DNA of 42,652 nucleotides from SpSt-600 sp042408195 (GCA_042408195.1 JBHOQL010000012.1:1-42652), one strand, 5' to 3'; shown: positions 1 through 8,783, numbered from the stretch's first letter. The notes: generated from the letters alone by a model not told the origin. Made by a program: numbers and translations.

Positions 1-1946
1 TCCTGCACCGTTCCCAGGGTTATGTCCCGGGCACCGAGGGCAGATATGATGGTGGAAGGAAGACTTACACCACAGAGCCAGGCCAGGAGCAATATTACGG
101 CTGCGATCCGGAGTTGAGTGGCCCTCTTCTGAGCCCTGAACCATGCAGCAGTGTCGGTTAAAGCTTTCCTCAAGCCCTCCAGTGCGCCTACAATGGCTCT
201 CTGAAGCCCATAAGCGGGCGATGGTATTGAGACTTCGGGGATTGATAGAGTGGGTCTCTTGGTAACTGTCACGGAAGGGGCAGGGATGGCCGCTTCCCTG
301 CGGGGTGAGGTTAGAAGCTTTTGGGTGAGGAGAAGATTAGTGTAATGAAGGCGCTCGCTGAGGACTTTGCTAAGGGAAATGGTTATAGATGGATAACGTA
401 ATAGGAGCTCATCAAAGTCCTTCTTCTCGAGCCCCCAGAGCTCGAGGTCTGTCCTGGCCCTTGCAGTAGACGAGTGTTCCGTCCCCCTCAGGAGAGCCAT
501 CTCTCCGAAGAAATCACCCTCCCCTAACAGGGCAATAGTAGCCTCCTCTTTCCCAACCTTTTTTACGATTTCTACCTGTCCAGACTCGATCAAATAGAGA
601 AAATCAGCGGGATCTCCTTCTTTGAAAATTATTTCTCCAGCCTTGTATTTGATGGGCTTAAGGCGAGAAGACAAAGCTTCCAGTTGTTCGGGGTCTAGAG
701 AAGAGAAAATATGCAGATGACGAAGCTCCTTTTCAAGATATTGTCGCTCCAGTTCCATGAGCTTCTCACCGAGGAGGCGGTTGAGGGCCAGGCTTATGGC
801 TGGATACCTGAGGGATAGTTCCTCAAAATCTGCACGGTAGAGTATCCATATCACTGAATCTGAGAGGGCTACAGCTGAGAAATTGTGGGGGCGGCCGGTT
901 ATCAGGGCCATCTCCCCGAAGAATTCCCCTTCGGAAACAGTGTAAGTCCGGCGGGGACCAGTCACTCTTGTTATCCTCACCCGGCCGGAGTCGACGATAT
1001 ACATTGAATCGCCTGGGGAACCCTCGGAAACGACCTCCTCATCCTGGGGGAAGAAGGCTACGGAAAGCCTGGCTGCCACTGCTTTCAGAGCCTCGTCAGG
1101 AAGACCCTTAAACAGGGGAACCCGAGCCAGGTGTTCTGCCACCAGCTCCTTTTCCTTGCGGCTCATTGGTATCTTGAGGGCAGAACCAAGGGCTTTTTTG
1201 AGAGAAGGATGCTGAAGGGAGAGGGCCTTGAACTCTTCTGCCGTGAGGACCCAAAGGAACACATCAGAAGCAGCTCTGGCAGCATAAGAGTAAGGCCTTC
1301 CGGTAAGCAAATTGAACTCTCCGAAACTTTCCCCTTCTTTAAGGACTATGAACTCATCCTCTCCCGTGGCGAAGAGGTTTATGGAACCACTTTCCAGCAG
1401 GAAGAGTCCCTGCGGTTGTTCTCCTTCTCTGAAAATGAAATCACCGGGCAAATACCGCCTCAGATTAAAGGCAGAAGCTATAGCGTCCAATTCCTCTTCC
1501 GAGAGAGCGGAAAAACCTGGAAGTTTCCTCAGCCTTACTCTCAAGTGTTCTTTGAGAGGAGCTATAGTAAGGCCTAAAGCCTGACAAAGTTCCATCCCCA
1601 GGGCGGGATTGGAAGCCAGAATTTCCGTAAGCGTCTCCCGCGGGATTACCCAGAGCTGGAGGTCGGAAATAGCCTCAGCCCTTACTGAGAAGGGTTTCCC
1701 TTGGAAGAAATCGGCCTCTCCTACGGCGCTCCCCGGGCCAAGGGTCGCCAGGATTTTGCCTTGAGGGTCCGTCAGGCGGGCCCACCCAGCCTTTATTAAG
1801 TAGAGGTAAGCAGGGAACTCCCCTGCCTCAAAGAGGACCTCTCCCTTTTGCCGGCGTCCTGGACGGAGAGCTTTGGCGATGAGGGAAATGCTTTCGGGTG
1901 AAAGGCCGGCAAAAAGTGGTATTTTCTGCAGGAACTTTTCTTTCAC
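1..1946 (-). CDS. Membrane protein with four cyclic-nucleotide-binding-fold domains (3' end cut by window edge)
   Basis: The reading frame is open from a GTG at 1946 to the left edge, 648 codons. The GTG was chosen because TTAAGGAGGGGG lies a few bases upstream. It starts like a CRP-type sensor (KEKFLQKIPLFAGLSPE) and holds four tandem cNMP-fold domains, roughly residues 5-120, 135-250, 270-390 and 395-515. Each has the phosphate-binding-cassette core (VGEADFF, FGEFNLL, FGEMALI, FGEMALL). A linker follows, then a hydrophobic segment at about 613-630, so the protein is probably membrane anchored. In all four cassettes the Arg that normally contacts the cyclic phosphate (PR.A) is replaced by Phe, Tyr, His and His. 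Classical cAMP/cGMP binding is therefore doubtful. No helix-turn-helix is visible, so it is not a CRP-type regulator. It could be a scaffold, a ligand sensor of another kind, or have a further C-terminal effector beyond the window. The fold assignment is solid; the role is unknown. Confidence 0.85.
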   Translation of the reverse strand, partial: MKEKFLQKIPLFAGLSPESISLIAKALRPGRRQKGEVLFEAGEFPAYLYLIKAGWARLTDPQGKILATLGPGSAVGEADFFQGKPFSVRAEAISDLQLWVIPRETLTEILASNPALGMELCQALGLTIAPLKEHLRVRLRKLPGFSALSEEELDAIASAFNLRRYLPGDFIFREGEQPQGLFLLESGSINLFATGEDEFIVLKEGESFGEFNLLTGRPYSYAARAASDVFLWVLTAEEFKALSLQHPSLKKALGSALKIPMSRKEKELVAEHLARVPLFKGLPDEALKAVAARLSVAFFPQDEEVVSEGSPGDSMYIVDSGRVRITRVTGPRRTYTVSEGEFFGEMALITGRPHNFSAVALSDSVIWILYRADFEELSLRYPAISLALNRLLGEKLMELERQYLEKELRHLHIFSSLDPEQLEALSSRLKPIKYKAGEIIFKEGDPADFLYLIESGQVEIVKKVGKEEATIALLGEGDFFGEMALLRGTEHSSTARARTDLELWGLEKKDFDELLLRYPSITISLSKVLSERLHYTNLLLTQKLLTSPRREAAIPAPSVTVTKRPTLSIPEVSIPSPAYGLQRAIVGALEGLRKALTDTAAWFRAQKRATQLRIAAVILLLAWLCGVSLPSTIISALGARDITLGTVQ

Positions 1947-1976
1947 TTCCCCCTCCTTAAAGACAAATTTAGCCCC

Positions 1977-2004
1977 ATTATATCGACAACGATTTTCAAT
2001 GCAA
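1977..2004 (-). promoter_or_regulatory. Sigma-70-type promoter of the cNMP-domain gene
   Basis: On the minus strand TTGCAT (2004-1999) and TATAAT (1982-1977) are separated by 16 bases. Transcription would start near 1970, about 24 bases before the GTG start. The element sits just past the stop codon of the upstream minus-strand gene (2006). Confidence 0.65.
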
Positions 2005-2005
2005 A

Positions 2006-2812
2006 TTAAGGAACCTCCTGAAAGGTTAATCGCCAGGAGATGAGAGGCCTTTCAGGAGGGCAATCCCCTCCCGAACTGACCAAATCGACGGCCTCTTGGC
2101 TTCCAGGTATCCCCAGCCGAACCCGGTAAGTGGCCCCAGGTTCCGTCTCAAAATCGGCATAACCAGGACTTTTCCCTGGTTTAAGCCCGGTGAAGATCCG
2201 CTCCTCCCCCCCTTCCCAAGAAATGATAAGCTCAATTCCGGGGAGGGGTGTCCCATCTTTGCCGAGGACTTCGATTTCAAGAAGGGCTTGCTCCCCCTCG
2301 GGTCTGCATTCTTTCTCCTGAGCTTTAAGAACAAAGGAAAGCCTGGGGGTGGGAGATGGAGTAGGGGAAGGAGTTACGAGGGGTATCTGGGTGGGGAAAG
2401 AAGCCTGCGCTGAAGCTGGGGTGAAAGTATGGGTGGGGGATGGAAGCAAATTTTCAAAAGCGGGGGAAGGAGCCTTAAGGGCTTGAGCCAGCAGAGCTAT
2501 TGCTGCGAGGCTTTCCTCGGAAGCCCTTCTGGCCTGAAGTTCTGCCAGAACCTGTGGGAGAATTGCGGCCGGGTCTTTGTAACCAAGGCTCCTCAATCGT
2601 TCCCGTGCCTTGGTAAGGTCCCCTTCTTGGGCATAAGCTGCGCATATAAGGTAAACGTAGTCTCTCTTTAGTGATTCTTTGAGAGCTGAGGGAGGACCTT
2701 CGTAATGCTTCAACGGAAGTAAGCCCCAGCTGATGAAAAGCCCTGAACCCAAGCCCAGTGCCAGGCCTAAAACTAAGGCGAAGGCCGTTACCATTCGGCT
2801 CATAATCACCAT
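2006..2812 (-). CDS. Membrane-anchored Thr/Pro-linker protein, paralogue 2
   Basis: 268 residues from the ATG at 2812, whose first bases overlap the stop of the upstream gene (2808-2806); the ATG at 2803 is an alternative start. There is one N-terminal membrane segment (about residues 7-30), then a short helical part resembling a degenerate TPR (YAQEGDLTKARERLRSLGY), a Ser/Thr/Pro-rich spacer (TPSPTPSPTP) and a C-terminal beta-rich domain with two Cys, probably Ig- or carboxypeptidase-regulatory-like. It has the same layout and matching N-terminal helices (YA-x2-GDL-x3-R-x-RL) as the gene just upstream, so the two arose by tandem duplication. The C-terminal domain is predicted to lie outside the membrane. 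Function unknown; a cell-surface or envelope role is inferred. Confidence 0.8.
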   Translation of the reverse strand: MVIMSRMVTAFALVLGLALGLGSGLFISWGLLPLKHYEGPPSALKESLKRDYVYLICAAYAQEGDLTKARERLRSLGYKDPAAILPQVLAELQARRASEESLAAIALLAQALKAPSPAFENLLPSPTHTFTPASAQASFPTQIPLVTPSPTPSPTPRLSFVLKAQEKECRPEGEQALLEIEVLGKDGTPLPGIELIISWEGGEERIFTGLKPGKSPGYADFETEPGATYRVRLGIPGSQEAVDLVSSGGDCPPERPLISWRLTFQEVP

Positions 2813-3837
2813 TGCCTCTGGAAAATTACAAGGTAGGAGTAATGCCCATAACAGAGCGGCTTGCCGCGGCAATCCTCGGGGGAAGAACAGTATCCCCCTG
2901 CTATGAGGTCCTCAACCGGAATGTTTTCCGTTCTTGTGTCAAAGACCCGGCTTACTTCACTGGTGTAAGAGCGGCCTGTGACGTCCCCCTTGACGAAAAC
3001 TTGTTCTCCTGCTGCCCAAAGCGGAATATTAGTGCGGCCGTGGTTGCGGTCGCCGTAGGGCGCGCCGGCCCACCAGAGCTCTTCCTTAGTTATATAATCC
3101 TGCTTGGTCCAAACGCCTCGGACCACTATGCCGTCAAGAGGTGAGCCATTTATATCAATGACCTGAACGAAAATATTGTGATTGCCGCCGCAGCCTCCAT
3201 TTTCCTGTATGGTTAGGATCCTCTGGGTTATGATTTTGAAATCCACCGAAGGGGTGGGGGTCGATGTAGGGGGTACCGGAGTAGGGGAGGGCCTTGGAGT
3301 GGGAGTAGCAGGAGGTTTGGTCGGTGTTGGCAAAGGAGTTGGGGTCTGGGTAGGCGTGGGTGAAGGTGTGAAAGTTGGGGTCTGAGTGGGAGTAGCGGTA
3401 GGGGTGGGAGTGCTGGTGGGCGTCGGGGTGTGAGTGGGAGTTGGAGTTGGGGTAGCAATAAGGGCAATAATTTGAGGGTTAGAGGAAGAATAACCGAGGG
3501 CTTCGGCCAGGAGAGCCAGATTTTTCGCTGCGGAAATATTTTGCCCCTGAACGAGGTAACGTTCAGCTAAGGAAGCCAGGAAAGCGCCAGGGTTCGCTAT
3601 CCCTGCTTCCTCTAAGCGCCTCCTTGCGGATTCGAGGTCCCCATCTAAGGCGTAAGCATGACTTACAAGGAGGGCAAATTCATCCTTATAGCGGGGATAA
3701 AGGTCTACCAAGTCAATGTCAATGTATTGGACAGGCCAGAGAACCCAACCGGTGAAAAGGCCGAAAAGAAAACCTATGAGTAAACCCCCGACGAGAGCGA
3801 CGATCGCAAGAGAAAAAGCCTCAAAGTTTTTAAACAT
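2806..3837 (-). CDS. Membrane-anchored Thr/Pro-linker protein, paralogue 1
   Basis: 343 residues from the ATG at 3837. A start further upstream would lie inside the tRNA-Leu gene, so it is rejected. Membrane segment at about residues 9-34, then a helical region (AYALDGDLESARRRLEEAGI, then a second helix pair), a long TPTPTP linker at residues 129-197, and a C-terminal domain of about 145 residues with several Cys (GGCGGN, YCSSPEDC), probably an extracellular beta-sandwich. The ATG is only 3 bases from the tRNA 3' end, with no Shine-Dalgarno of its own. Translation would have to begin on a nearly leaderless message made by tRNA 3' processing. The next gene is a shorter paralogue overlapping the stop codon. 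Such anchored proteins with TPTP spacers are common in Chloroflexota; the function is unknown. Confidence 0.82.
   Translation of the reverse strand: MFKNFEAFSLAIVALVGGLLIGFLFGLFTGWVLWPVQYIDIDLVDLYPRYKDEFALLVSHAYALDGDLESARRRLEEAGIANPGAFLASLAERYLVQGQNISAAKNLALLAEALGYSSSNPQIIALIATPTPTPTHTPTPTSTPTPTATPTQTPTFTPSPTPTQTPTPLPTPTKPPATPTPRPSPTPVPPTSTPTPSVDFKIITQRILTIQENGGCGGNHNIFVQVIDINGSPLDGIVVRGVWTKQDYITKEELWWAGAPYGDRNHGRTNIPLWAAGEQVFVKGDVTGRSYTSEVSRVFDTRTENIPVEDLIAGGYCSSPEDCRGKPLCYGHYSYLVIFQRQW
3247..3453 (-). repeat. Degenerate short-period repeat encoding the Thr-Pro linker
   Basis: About 200 bases of imperfect 6-base repeats (ACTCCCAC-like on the minus strand) encode residues 129-197 of the upstream membrane protein. 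Codons vary, so it is a protein-level low-complexity linker, although it may change length by slippage. Confidence 0.7.
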
Positions 3838-3840
3838 AAT

Positions 3841-3926
3841 TGCCGGAGGTGGGAGTCGAACCCACACGGGGCCTCAACCCCAGCGGTTTTTGAGACCGCC
3901 CTGTCTTCCAGTTCCAGCACTCCGGC
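3841..3926 (-). tRNA. tRNA-Leu (anticodon CAA)
   Basis: An 86-base class II tRNA. The 7-base acceptor stem GCCGGAG/CTCCGGC is followed by discriminator A. The anticodon stem GCGGT/ACCGC encloses CTCAAAA, giving anticodon CAA for the UUG Leu codon. The long variable arm pairs GGGG with CCCC, and the T arm is GTGGG-TTCGACT-CCCAC. The 3' CCA is not encoded; ATT follows directly and then the ATG of the next gene. The long variable arm and discriminator A fit Leu. Confidence 0.95.
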
Positions 3927-3935
3927 TTATTATTA

Positions 3936-3964
3936 ATGATATCCAAGAACCATTAAGCTGTCAA
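3936..3964 (-). promoter_or_regulatory. Promoter of tRNA-Leu and the downstream membrane-protein pair
   Basis: On the minus strand TTGACA (3964-3959) and TATCAT (3941-3936) are 17 bases apart. The predicted start is about 3 bases before the tRNA 5' end. No other promoter is visible before the two membrane-protein genes downstream, so they are probably co-transcribed with the tRNA. Confidence 0.75.
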
Positions 3965-4464
3965 ATTTTCGGACGAAGGGCCGACAGATGGCACAACCTT
4001 TTGACCTCGGCATATAATGACTCTGGTGTGGAGCTAAAGCAAGGGAAAAGTTGCTTTGCTTGTAGGCCTTTCTTTTTCATCGCTGGGGCCAACGGAGCTT
4101 TGGCCGCGGGCGCATCTTTTCGCCCTCGAGGCAATGCCCCCCTTTGCTGAAATGCGTTCTTCGCCTGGTGCATTAATTCTTGTAAAGCTTTGCGTTAATA
4201 ACTATCCAGGGGCCCATTAGTAGACGGTGGGCATAGGTTTGGCCCTTGCTCCCTCCATTTATTTTCTTAGGTAAGCGTTCCTCCTGGAATGAGGCTTCGC
4301 CACCTCCGTTACGGTTTGCCCCGGGGAAGTTTATGATAAGTAATGGTCCTACGCAGGGGCGGGCTGCGCAATGGAATGATTTGCCCTTGTTTAGGTTTCC
4401 AGAGGCGCTTATTTCAGCAGGAAGCAGGGGGTTAAACGTGCCTGCAAACTATGACCTGGGTTCT
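3965..4464. other. 500-base intergenic region without a convincing gene
   Basis: Between the tRNA promoter and the 3' end of the hybrid kinase gene. Short open frames here lack ribosome sites and recognisable content. Three consecutive hairpins can be drawn: AAAGCAA/TTGCTTT at 4037-4058, GGCCAA/TTGGCC at 4087-4105 and GGGCG/CGCCC at 4108-4125. They may belong to an unrecognised RNA or be chance. No clear intrinsic terminator for the kinase gene was found. Confidence 0.4.
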
Positions 4465-7400
4465 TCAGGAGGATTTGAGGGCCTTTTTTATTACCTCCCT
4501 AAGTTGATTAATGCTGAAAGGCTTGGACAGGTGGAGAGCACCAGTTGAGCGGAGAAAGGCCTCGGTGGCTGGGGTAAGGATATCGCCTGTTATGAAGATA
4601 AAACGGTCGGCAAGGTGGGGTTTTATGGCTTTAACCCTCTCGTAGAGGGCCATGCCGCTGAGCCTGGGAAGGCGTATGTCCGAAATTACCAGGTCAAAAT
4701 CCTGACTTTCCAGAATCCGGAAGGCCTCTTCGCCATCCGCCGCTGTCTGAACTTCCGCTCCCTCTTGAGCGAGGAAGGCTTCCAACACTGTAGTTATGGC
4801 TTTTTCATCTTCAACAATTAATACCTTCGCAGGGAGGAGCTTCTCTTCCAGCTCCCGGAGAAGCTCTTCAGCCCATCTTTCTTCCTCACCAACCGTTACC
4901 GGGATTTCCACGAAGAAGGTGACGCCAGGCTCCGGTGTGTTATTGCGGGCCCATAATCTTCCTCCATGTTCTTTTACTAAATTATAGGCGATGGTCAGAC
5001 CCATCCCCGTCCCCTTTTCTTTGGTAGTGAAGAAAGGGTCAAAGATGCGAGACATGTGTTCCTTGGGAATACCGGGGCCGTCATCGCAGAATTCAATCCG
5101 GATGAAATTCTCCGGGGTAAGGGAAGTTCTGACCGTTAAAGTTCCACCGCCGTGAGCTTCGGACATCGCCTGCTCAGCGTTAATGATTATGTTGAGGAAA
5201 ACCTGCTGGAGCTGCTGGGGGTCTGCTGAGGTTATAGGCAAAGAGGGAGCCAGCTCGGTTTTAACCTCGATGTTTTCTACCCGCATCTCGTAAGCCCTGA
5301 GGGCGAGGGTCTTGCGGATCAGCTCGTTCAAATCAACTTTTTCCCTTTTCGGAGGGCGTCTCCGGACAAAGTCCAAGAGGTTCCGGACAATGCCAGCGGC
5401 TCGGCGGGCTTCCTCTTCTATCCACCTGAGACTCTCGCGGGCCCCTTCAGGTATGGACGAGTCCATTCTCAAGAGCTGAGCGTGGGCCAAGACCGATGTC
5501 AGGGGATTGTTGAGTTCGTGGGCTATTCCAGATAAAAGTTCTCCTATGGAAGCAAGCTTTTCCGCCTGGAAAAGCCTTTCTCTAAGCTCCTTCTCTTCTG
5601 TGACATCTCTTATGGAATGCACGAAACAGATAATTTCACCATCTTGGTCGTAAATTGGGAATAAGCCGATGGAAAGGGTTCGTCTTAAATAGGGTTCCTC
5701 AATCTCTTTTACCACAGGCTTGCGGTTGGACATCATCTCAGCAAAGGGGCAAAAACCTGGAGGCTTCTCGGCGCCATGAACGAGAGAGTAGCATCTGAGC
5801 CCTGTCAGTTCCTGAGGAGAAGAAAAGCCCAGAAGCCGGGCCGTGGCAATGTTGGCCCTAATAATTGTAAAGTCTCTGTCAGCGATGAAAACGGCATCGC
5901 TCACGGAGTTGAAGGTTAGTTCCCATTCCTCGCTCAGATAGCGATAGCGAGCCTCGGATTCCATGAGCTCAGAAGTCATACGGGCATTGTGAATAGCCAC
6001 CGCAGCGGAGGAGGCGAAAATTTCAAGCCGGCGAGCGTCTTCCTGGGAAAATTGTCCAGGGCGAGTTCCATCCACACACAGGAACCCAATAGTTTCGGAG
6101 CCGAATCGGATTGGAGCAGCCACGTAAGAGCGCAGCCATTCAAAGCCCGGAACTTTAACCCACTCAGGGTCAGCTTCGGTGTCGGGGATCAGGGCAGCCC
6201 GGCCTGTCTCCATCATATATCTAAGGTTTGAGTAAAGGGGTAAAGTCAACCCCCGCACCATTTCCGCCACCCCAAATTTCTCGTATCCACGAGCGCGCAC
6301 AACTCTTACCCTATCACCTTCCAGGAAAAGGACATTGAAAGCATCACCAGGGACTATAGAACTGACATGCTCCAGGATAAGGTCCAGAATGCTTTCAAGT
6401 TCAAGGGTTGAACTGAGTTCTACTGTGGCCCTGGATAGGGCTTCGGCCAAGAGGCGTGATTCCCTTTCTGCTCGGAGGAGGCGGATATTTTCCAGAGCAA
6501 TTCCCATGTAATCAGCCAGAGTTGTGACAAGACGGATATCCTCTGGGCTGAAGGCATCCACCCTATCATCCTCAATGTTTATAACACCCACGACCTCGCC
6601 CCTAATTTTGACCGGAACATCCAGTTCGGAGCGGGTATTGAGTGTCCTGGGACCCGGGACAAAGCGAGGGTCCTTCGTTACATCGGGAACGTATAATGGT
6701 TCGCCGGAACGGGCTGCCGCCACTGTAAGGCCCTGTTCCCCATCCAGCGGAAGGGAAAAACCGCAGGGCATCTCGTAACCCTTGAGGGCCCGGAGGCTGA
6801 GGAGGTTTTCCACCGGGTCCACTTCAAGATAGGCTACGGTCTTGAACTTTAAGGCAGAGTGTATCCCCTCCATGGTGGCTTGGATTACAAAGTCCTCATC
6901 TTGGGCAACTATAAGCTCCCGCCCCAGCTTGTGGATGAGTTCCAGTTTGTCGGCCAAGGTTTTCTCGCGAGTTACATCTTGGCGGCCCACGACTGTCCAA
7001 GGCGTATCGGGGACAGGGACAACAAAGCTCCGGTAAATCTTCTCTTTCTCCTTTTCTTCAAAGAAGACCGGTTTATTCCCCTCTAGAGCTTCCCGGATTT
7101 TGCCTTCAGTCTCCGCAGAGCCTAGGATTTCGGTCAACGGCTTTCCGATAGCCTCTTCAAGGGTAAGCCCAAAGTCCTTGAGGAAGGTCCTGTTAGCCGC
7201 GATTACGATCATATCTTGGTTCAGGACCAGCAGTTCAATTGGGACGGCATCGGCGGAGGTGCGGAGCAACTTTCTTTCCTCTTGTAGGGACTGGTAGAGC
7301 TTGGCATTGTGAAAAGCTATCGCCACGGTGGAAGCGATGGCTTCGAGGGTCAGGACATCTTCGGAGGAAAAAGCCCCAGGCTGAGTGTCCTGAAGGTCAA

Positions 7401-8625
7401 TAGCTCCCACTACTTTCCCCTTGAAACTTATAGGCGCGCAGATTTCCGACTTCACCAGCCCCAAGGGGACGGGACCTGGGATGTAGCGAGGATCCTTTGA
7501 AACATCGCTGCAGAGGACGGTTTCATTGTGGGTTATGCTCCAGCCAATTATGCCCTGAGAAAGGTGCTGGCGGTAACCAGGCTTTATAATTTGAGCATAG
7601 TTCCCGGCCACTGCCTTCAGGACGGCCTCTTCCCCCTCTACCAGCAAGAGCAATACCCCATAGTGGCCGAGCTTTTCCCAGATAATCTGAGCTATTTCCT
7701 CAAGCAGGGCTTCAAAGTTGAGAGGAACGATCGCTCGGCGAGCAATCTCGTTCAGGATCGAAAGTCTTTCAGCCAGTTTAACTGTCCGGTCGTGCAGGAT
7801 GGCATTGCGGAAAACCAAAGCGAGATGAGAGGCCACGTTCTGAAGCATCTCAGCATCTTCCCAGGAATAAGAGGCTGGGGTGTAAGATTGGACTGAAATC
7901 ACCCCGATTACCTCATCCTCGGCCATCATTGGGACCCCGAGGTAAGAACGCGGAACTTTACCGGTCCCCCAGATGGTAAAGGGGTAGGGTTCCTTCTCCA
8001 GATCAGTAATGAGGAGAGGGGCTTTTGTTTCTATTACCAATTGAGTGAGGCCAGGCTCCAGTTTTCTGCGTTCCCTGGGCTCCTTCACCCCTTTATCTAC
8101 CCTGAATACGAAGTCCAGCTCTTCCGTCTTGGGATAATAAAGGGCGATGTAGAAAGCATCCACGGGGATCACTTTTATCAGTTCCTCGTAGACGGCTTCA
8201 GCTATCGCTTCTGGCTTAAGGGAAAAAGAAGCCGCCCGGGCTACGGAGGCCAGAATTGAGAGGTACTGGGTAATAGGAGGGGCTGACGGGACCTTTTCCA
8301 GGGTCAGGATTATGGCGCTCGGGACTCCTTTTTCTTGAGCAAGGGATGAGGTAACTGTAATAGGCACCTTTTTCCCACTCGGACAAATGAGGATGGTCCT
8401 GAAGGGTAAGGTTTCGGGGACAGCAGTTTTGGTTATGGTCTCTACAGTTTTTTCGTCAAAGTTGCGGATGAAAAGGCCTACAGGCTTCCCTTTTAGCTCC
8501 TCAAGGGAACAGCCGAATATTTCCAAGGCCTTCCGATTGGCGAAAGTTATCTCCCCTTGAAGGGAAAGGGTCAGAATAGCGGTCGGTATACTATCGAGCC
8601 AAGCGTTGATAGTCCAAGTGTTCAT
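4465..8625 (-). CDS. Soluble multi-sensor hybrid histidine kinase (PAS-GAF-GAF-PAS-GAF-GAF-PAS-HisKA-HATPase-REC)
   Basis: 1386 residues; ATG at 8625 behind AAGGGGGG. Approximate order: PAS 5-110; GAF 125-280; GAF 290-450; PAS 455-570 (SADAVPIELLVLNQ); GAF 575-725; GAF 735-890; PAS 900-1020; HisKA with the H box HELNNPL (His 1036 as phospho-acceptor); HATPase with N box NIIINAEQAM, G1 DDGPGIP and G2 GTGMGLTIA; then a fused receiver at 1267-1386 with phospho-acceptor Asp 1316 (ISDIRLPR), acidic pocket VEDE and switch Lys in SKPF. No membrane segment is present, so it should sense cytoplasmic ligands, redox state or light-type chromophores. No phytochrome-type Cys signature was recognised. The C-terminal REC suggests intramolecular phosphorelay or autoregulation. 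No separate output regulator is adjacent, so the partner must lie elsewhere. The gene has its own promoter. Confidence 0.95.
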   Translation of the reverse strand: MNTWTINAWLDSIPTAILTLSLQGEITFANRKALEIFGCSLEELKGKPVGLFIRNFDEKTVETITKTAVPETLPFRTILICPSGKKVPITVTSSLAQEKGVPSAIILTLEKVPSAPPITQYLSILASVARAASFSLKPEAIAEAVYEELIKVIPVDAFYIALYYPKTEELDFVFRVDKGVKEPRERRKLEPGLTQLVIETKAPLLITDLEKEPYPFTIWGTGKVPRSYLGVPMMAEDEVIGVISVQSYTPASYSWEDAEMLQNVASHLALVFRNAILHDRTVKLAERLSILNEIARRAIVPLNFEALLEEIAQIIWEKLGHYGVLLLLVEGEEAVLKAVAGNYAQIIKPGYRQHLSQGIIGWSITHNETVLCSDVSKDPRYIPGPVPLGLVKSEICAPISFKGKVVGAIDLQDTQPGAFSSEDVLTLEAIASTVAIAFHNAKLYQSLQEERKLLRTSADAVPIELLVLNQDMIVIAANRTFLKDFGLTLEEAIGKPLTEILGSAETEGKIREALEGNKPVFFEEKEKEKIYRSFVVPVPDTPWTVVGRQDVTREKTLADKLELIHKLGRELIVAQDEDFVIQATMEGIHSALKFKTVAYLEVDPVENLLSLRALKGYEMPCGFSLPLDGEQGLTVAAARSGEPLYVPDVTKDPRFVPGPRTLNTRSELDVPVKIRGEVVGVINIEDDRVDAFSPEDIRLVTTLADYMGIALENIRLLRAERESRLLAEALSRATVELSSTLELESILDLILEHVSSIVPGDAFNVLFLEGDRVRVVRARGYEKFGVAEMVRGLTLPLYSNLRYMMETGRAALIPDTEADPEWVKVPGFEWLRSYVAAPIRFGSETIGFLCVDGTRPGQFSQEDARRLEIFASSAAVAIHNARMTSELMESEARYRYLSEEWELTFNSVSDAVFIADRDFTIIRANIATARLLGFSSPQELTGLRCYSLVHGAEKPPGFCPFAEMMSNRKPVVKEIEEPYLRRTLSIGLFPIYDQDGEIICFVHSIRDVTEEKELRERLFQAEKLASIGELLSGIAHELNNPLTSVLAHAQLLRMDSSIPEGARESLRWIEEEARRAAGIVRNLLDFVRRRPPKREKVDLNELIRKTLALRAYEMRVENIEVKTELAPSLPITSADPQQLQQVFLNIIINAEQAMSEAHGGGTLTVRTSLTPENFIRIEFCDDGPGIPKEHMSRIFDPFFTTKEKGTGMGLTIAYNLVKEHGGRLWARNNTPEPGVTFFVEIPVTVGEEERWAEELLRELEEKLLPAKVLIVEDEKAITTVLEAFLAQEGAEVQTAADGEEAFRILESQDFDLVISDIRLPRLSGMALYERVKAIKPHLADRFIFITGDILTPATEAFLRSTGALHLSKPFSINQLREVIKKALKSS

Positions 8626-8659
8626 TTACCCCCCTTTTATCGTTTAGGCCTTCATGGAA

Positions 8660-8688
8660 ATTATAACACTCATTGGTAACAAAAGCAA
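8660..8688 (-). promoter_or_regulatory. Promoter of the hybrid histidine kinase gene
   Basis: Minus-strand TTGCTT (8688-8683), 17-base spacer, then a perfect TATAAT (8665-8660). The start would be near 8653, about 28 bases upstream of the ATG at 8625. Confidence 0.65.
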
Positions 8689-8767
8689 TGGGCATTGCGT
8701 TTGCTTGTCCAGTCTGCATAAGTGGAAGCCTCGAGCCCTTTTCGTAAGAAGGTGACCCGCTGCTCTC

Positions 8768-8776
8768 TGTTATAAT
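8768..8776 (+). promoter_or_regulatory. Extended -10 promoter element upstream of the DUF4349/GH38 operon
   Basis: TGTTATAAT contains a perfect TATAAT at 8771-8776 preceded by the TG of an extended -10. No good -35 hexamer lies 16-18 bases upstream. Use of this element gives a leader of about 140 bases before the ATG at 8924. Confidence 0.5.
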
Positions 8777-8783
8777 AGAAACA

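Noticed and set aside
1131..1577. Plus-strand reading frame of 148 codons
   Set aside because: It is antisense to the third and second cNMP domains, whose frame is open throughout and has clear motifs.
3716..4150. Plus-strand reading frame of 144 codons
   Set aside because: It runs antisense through the tRNA-Leu and the start of a real minus-strand gene, and has no ribosome site.
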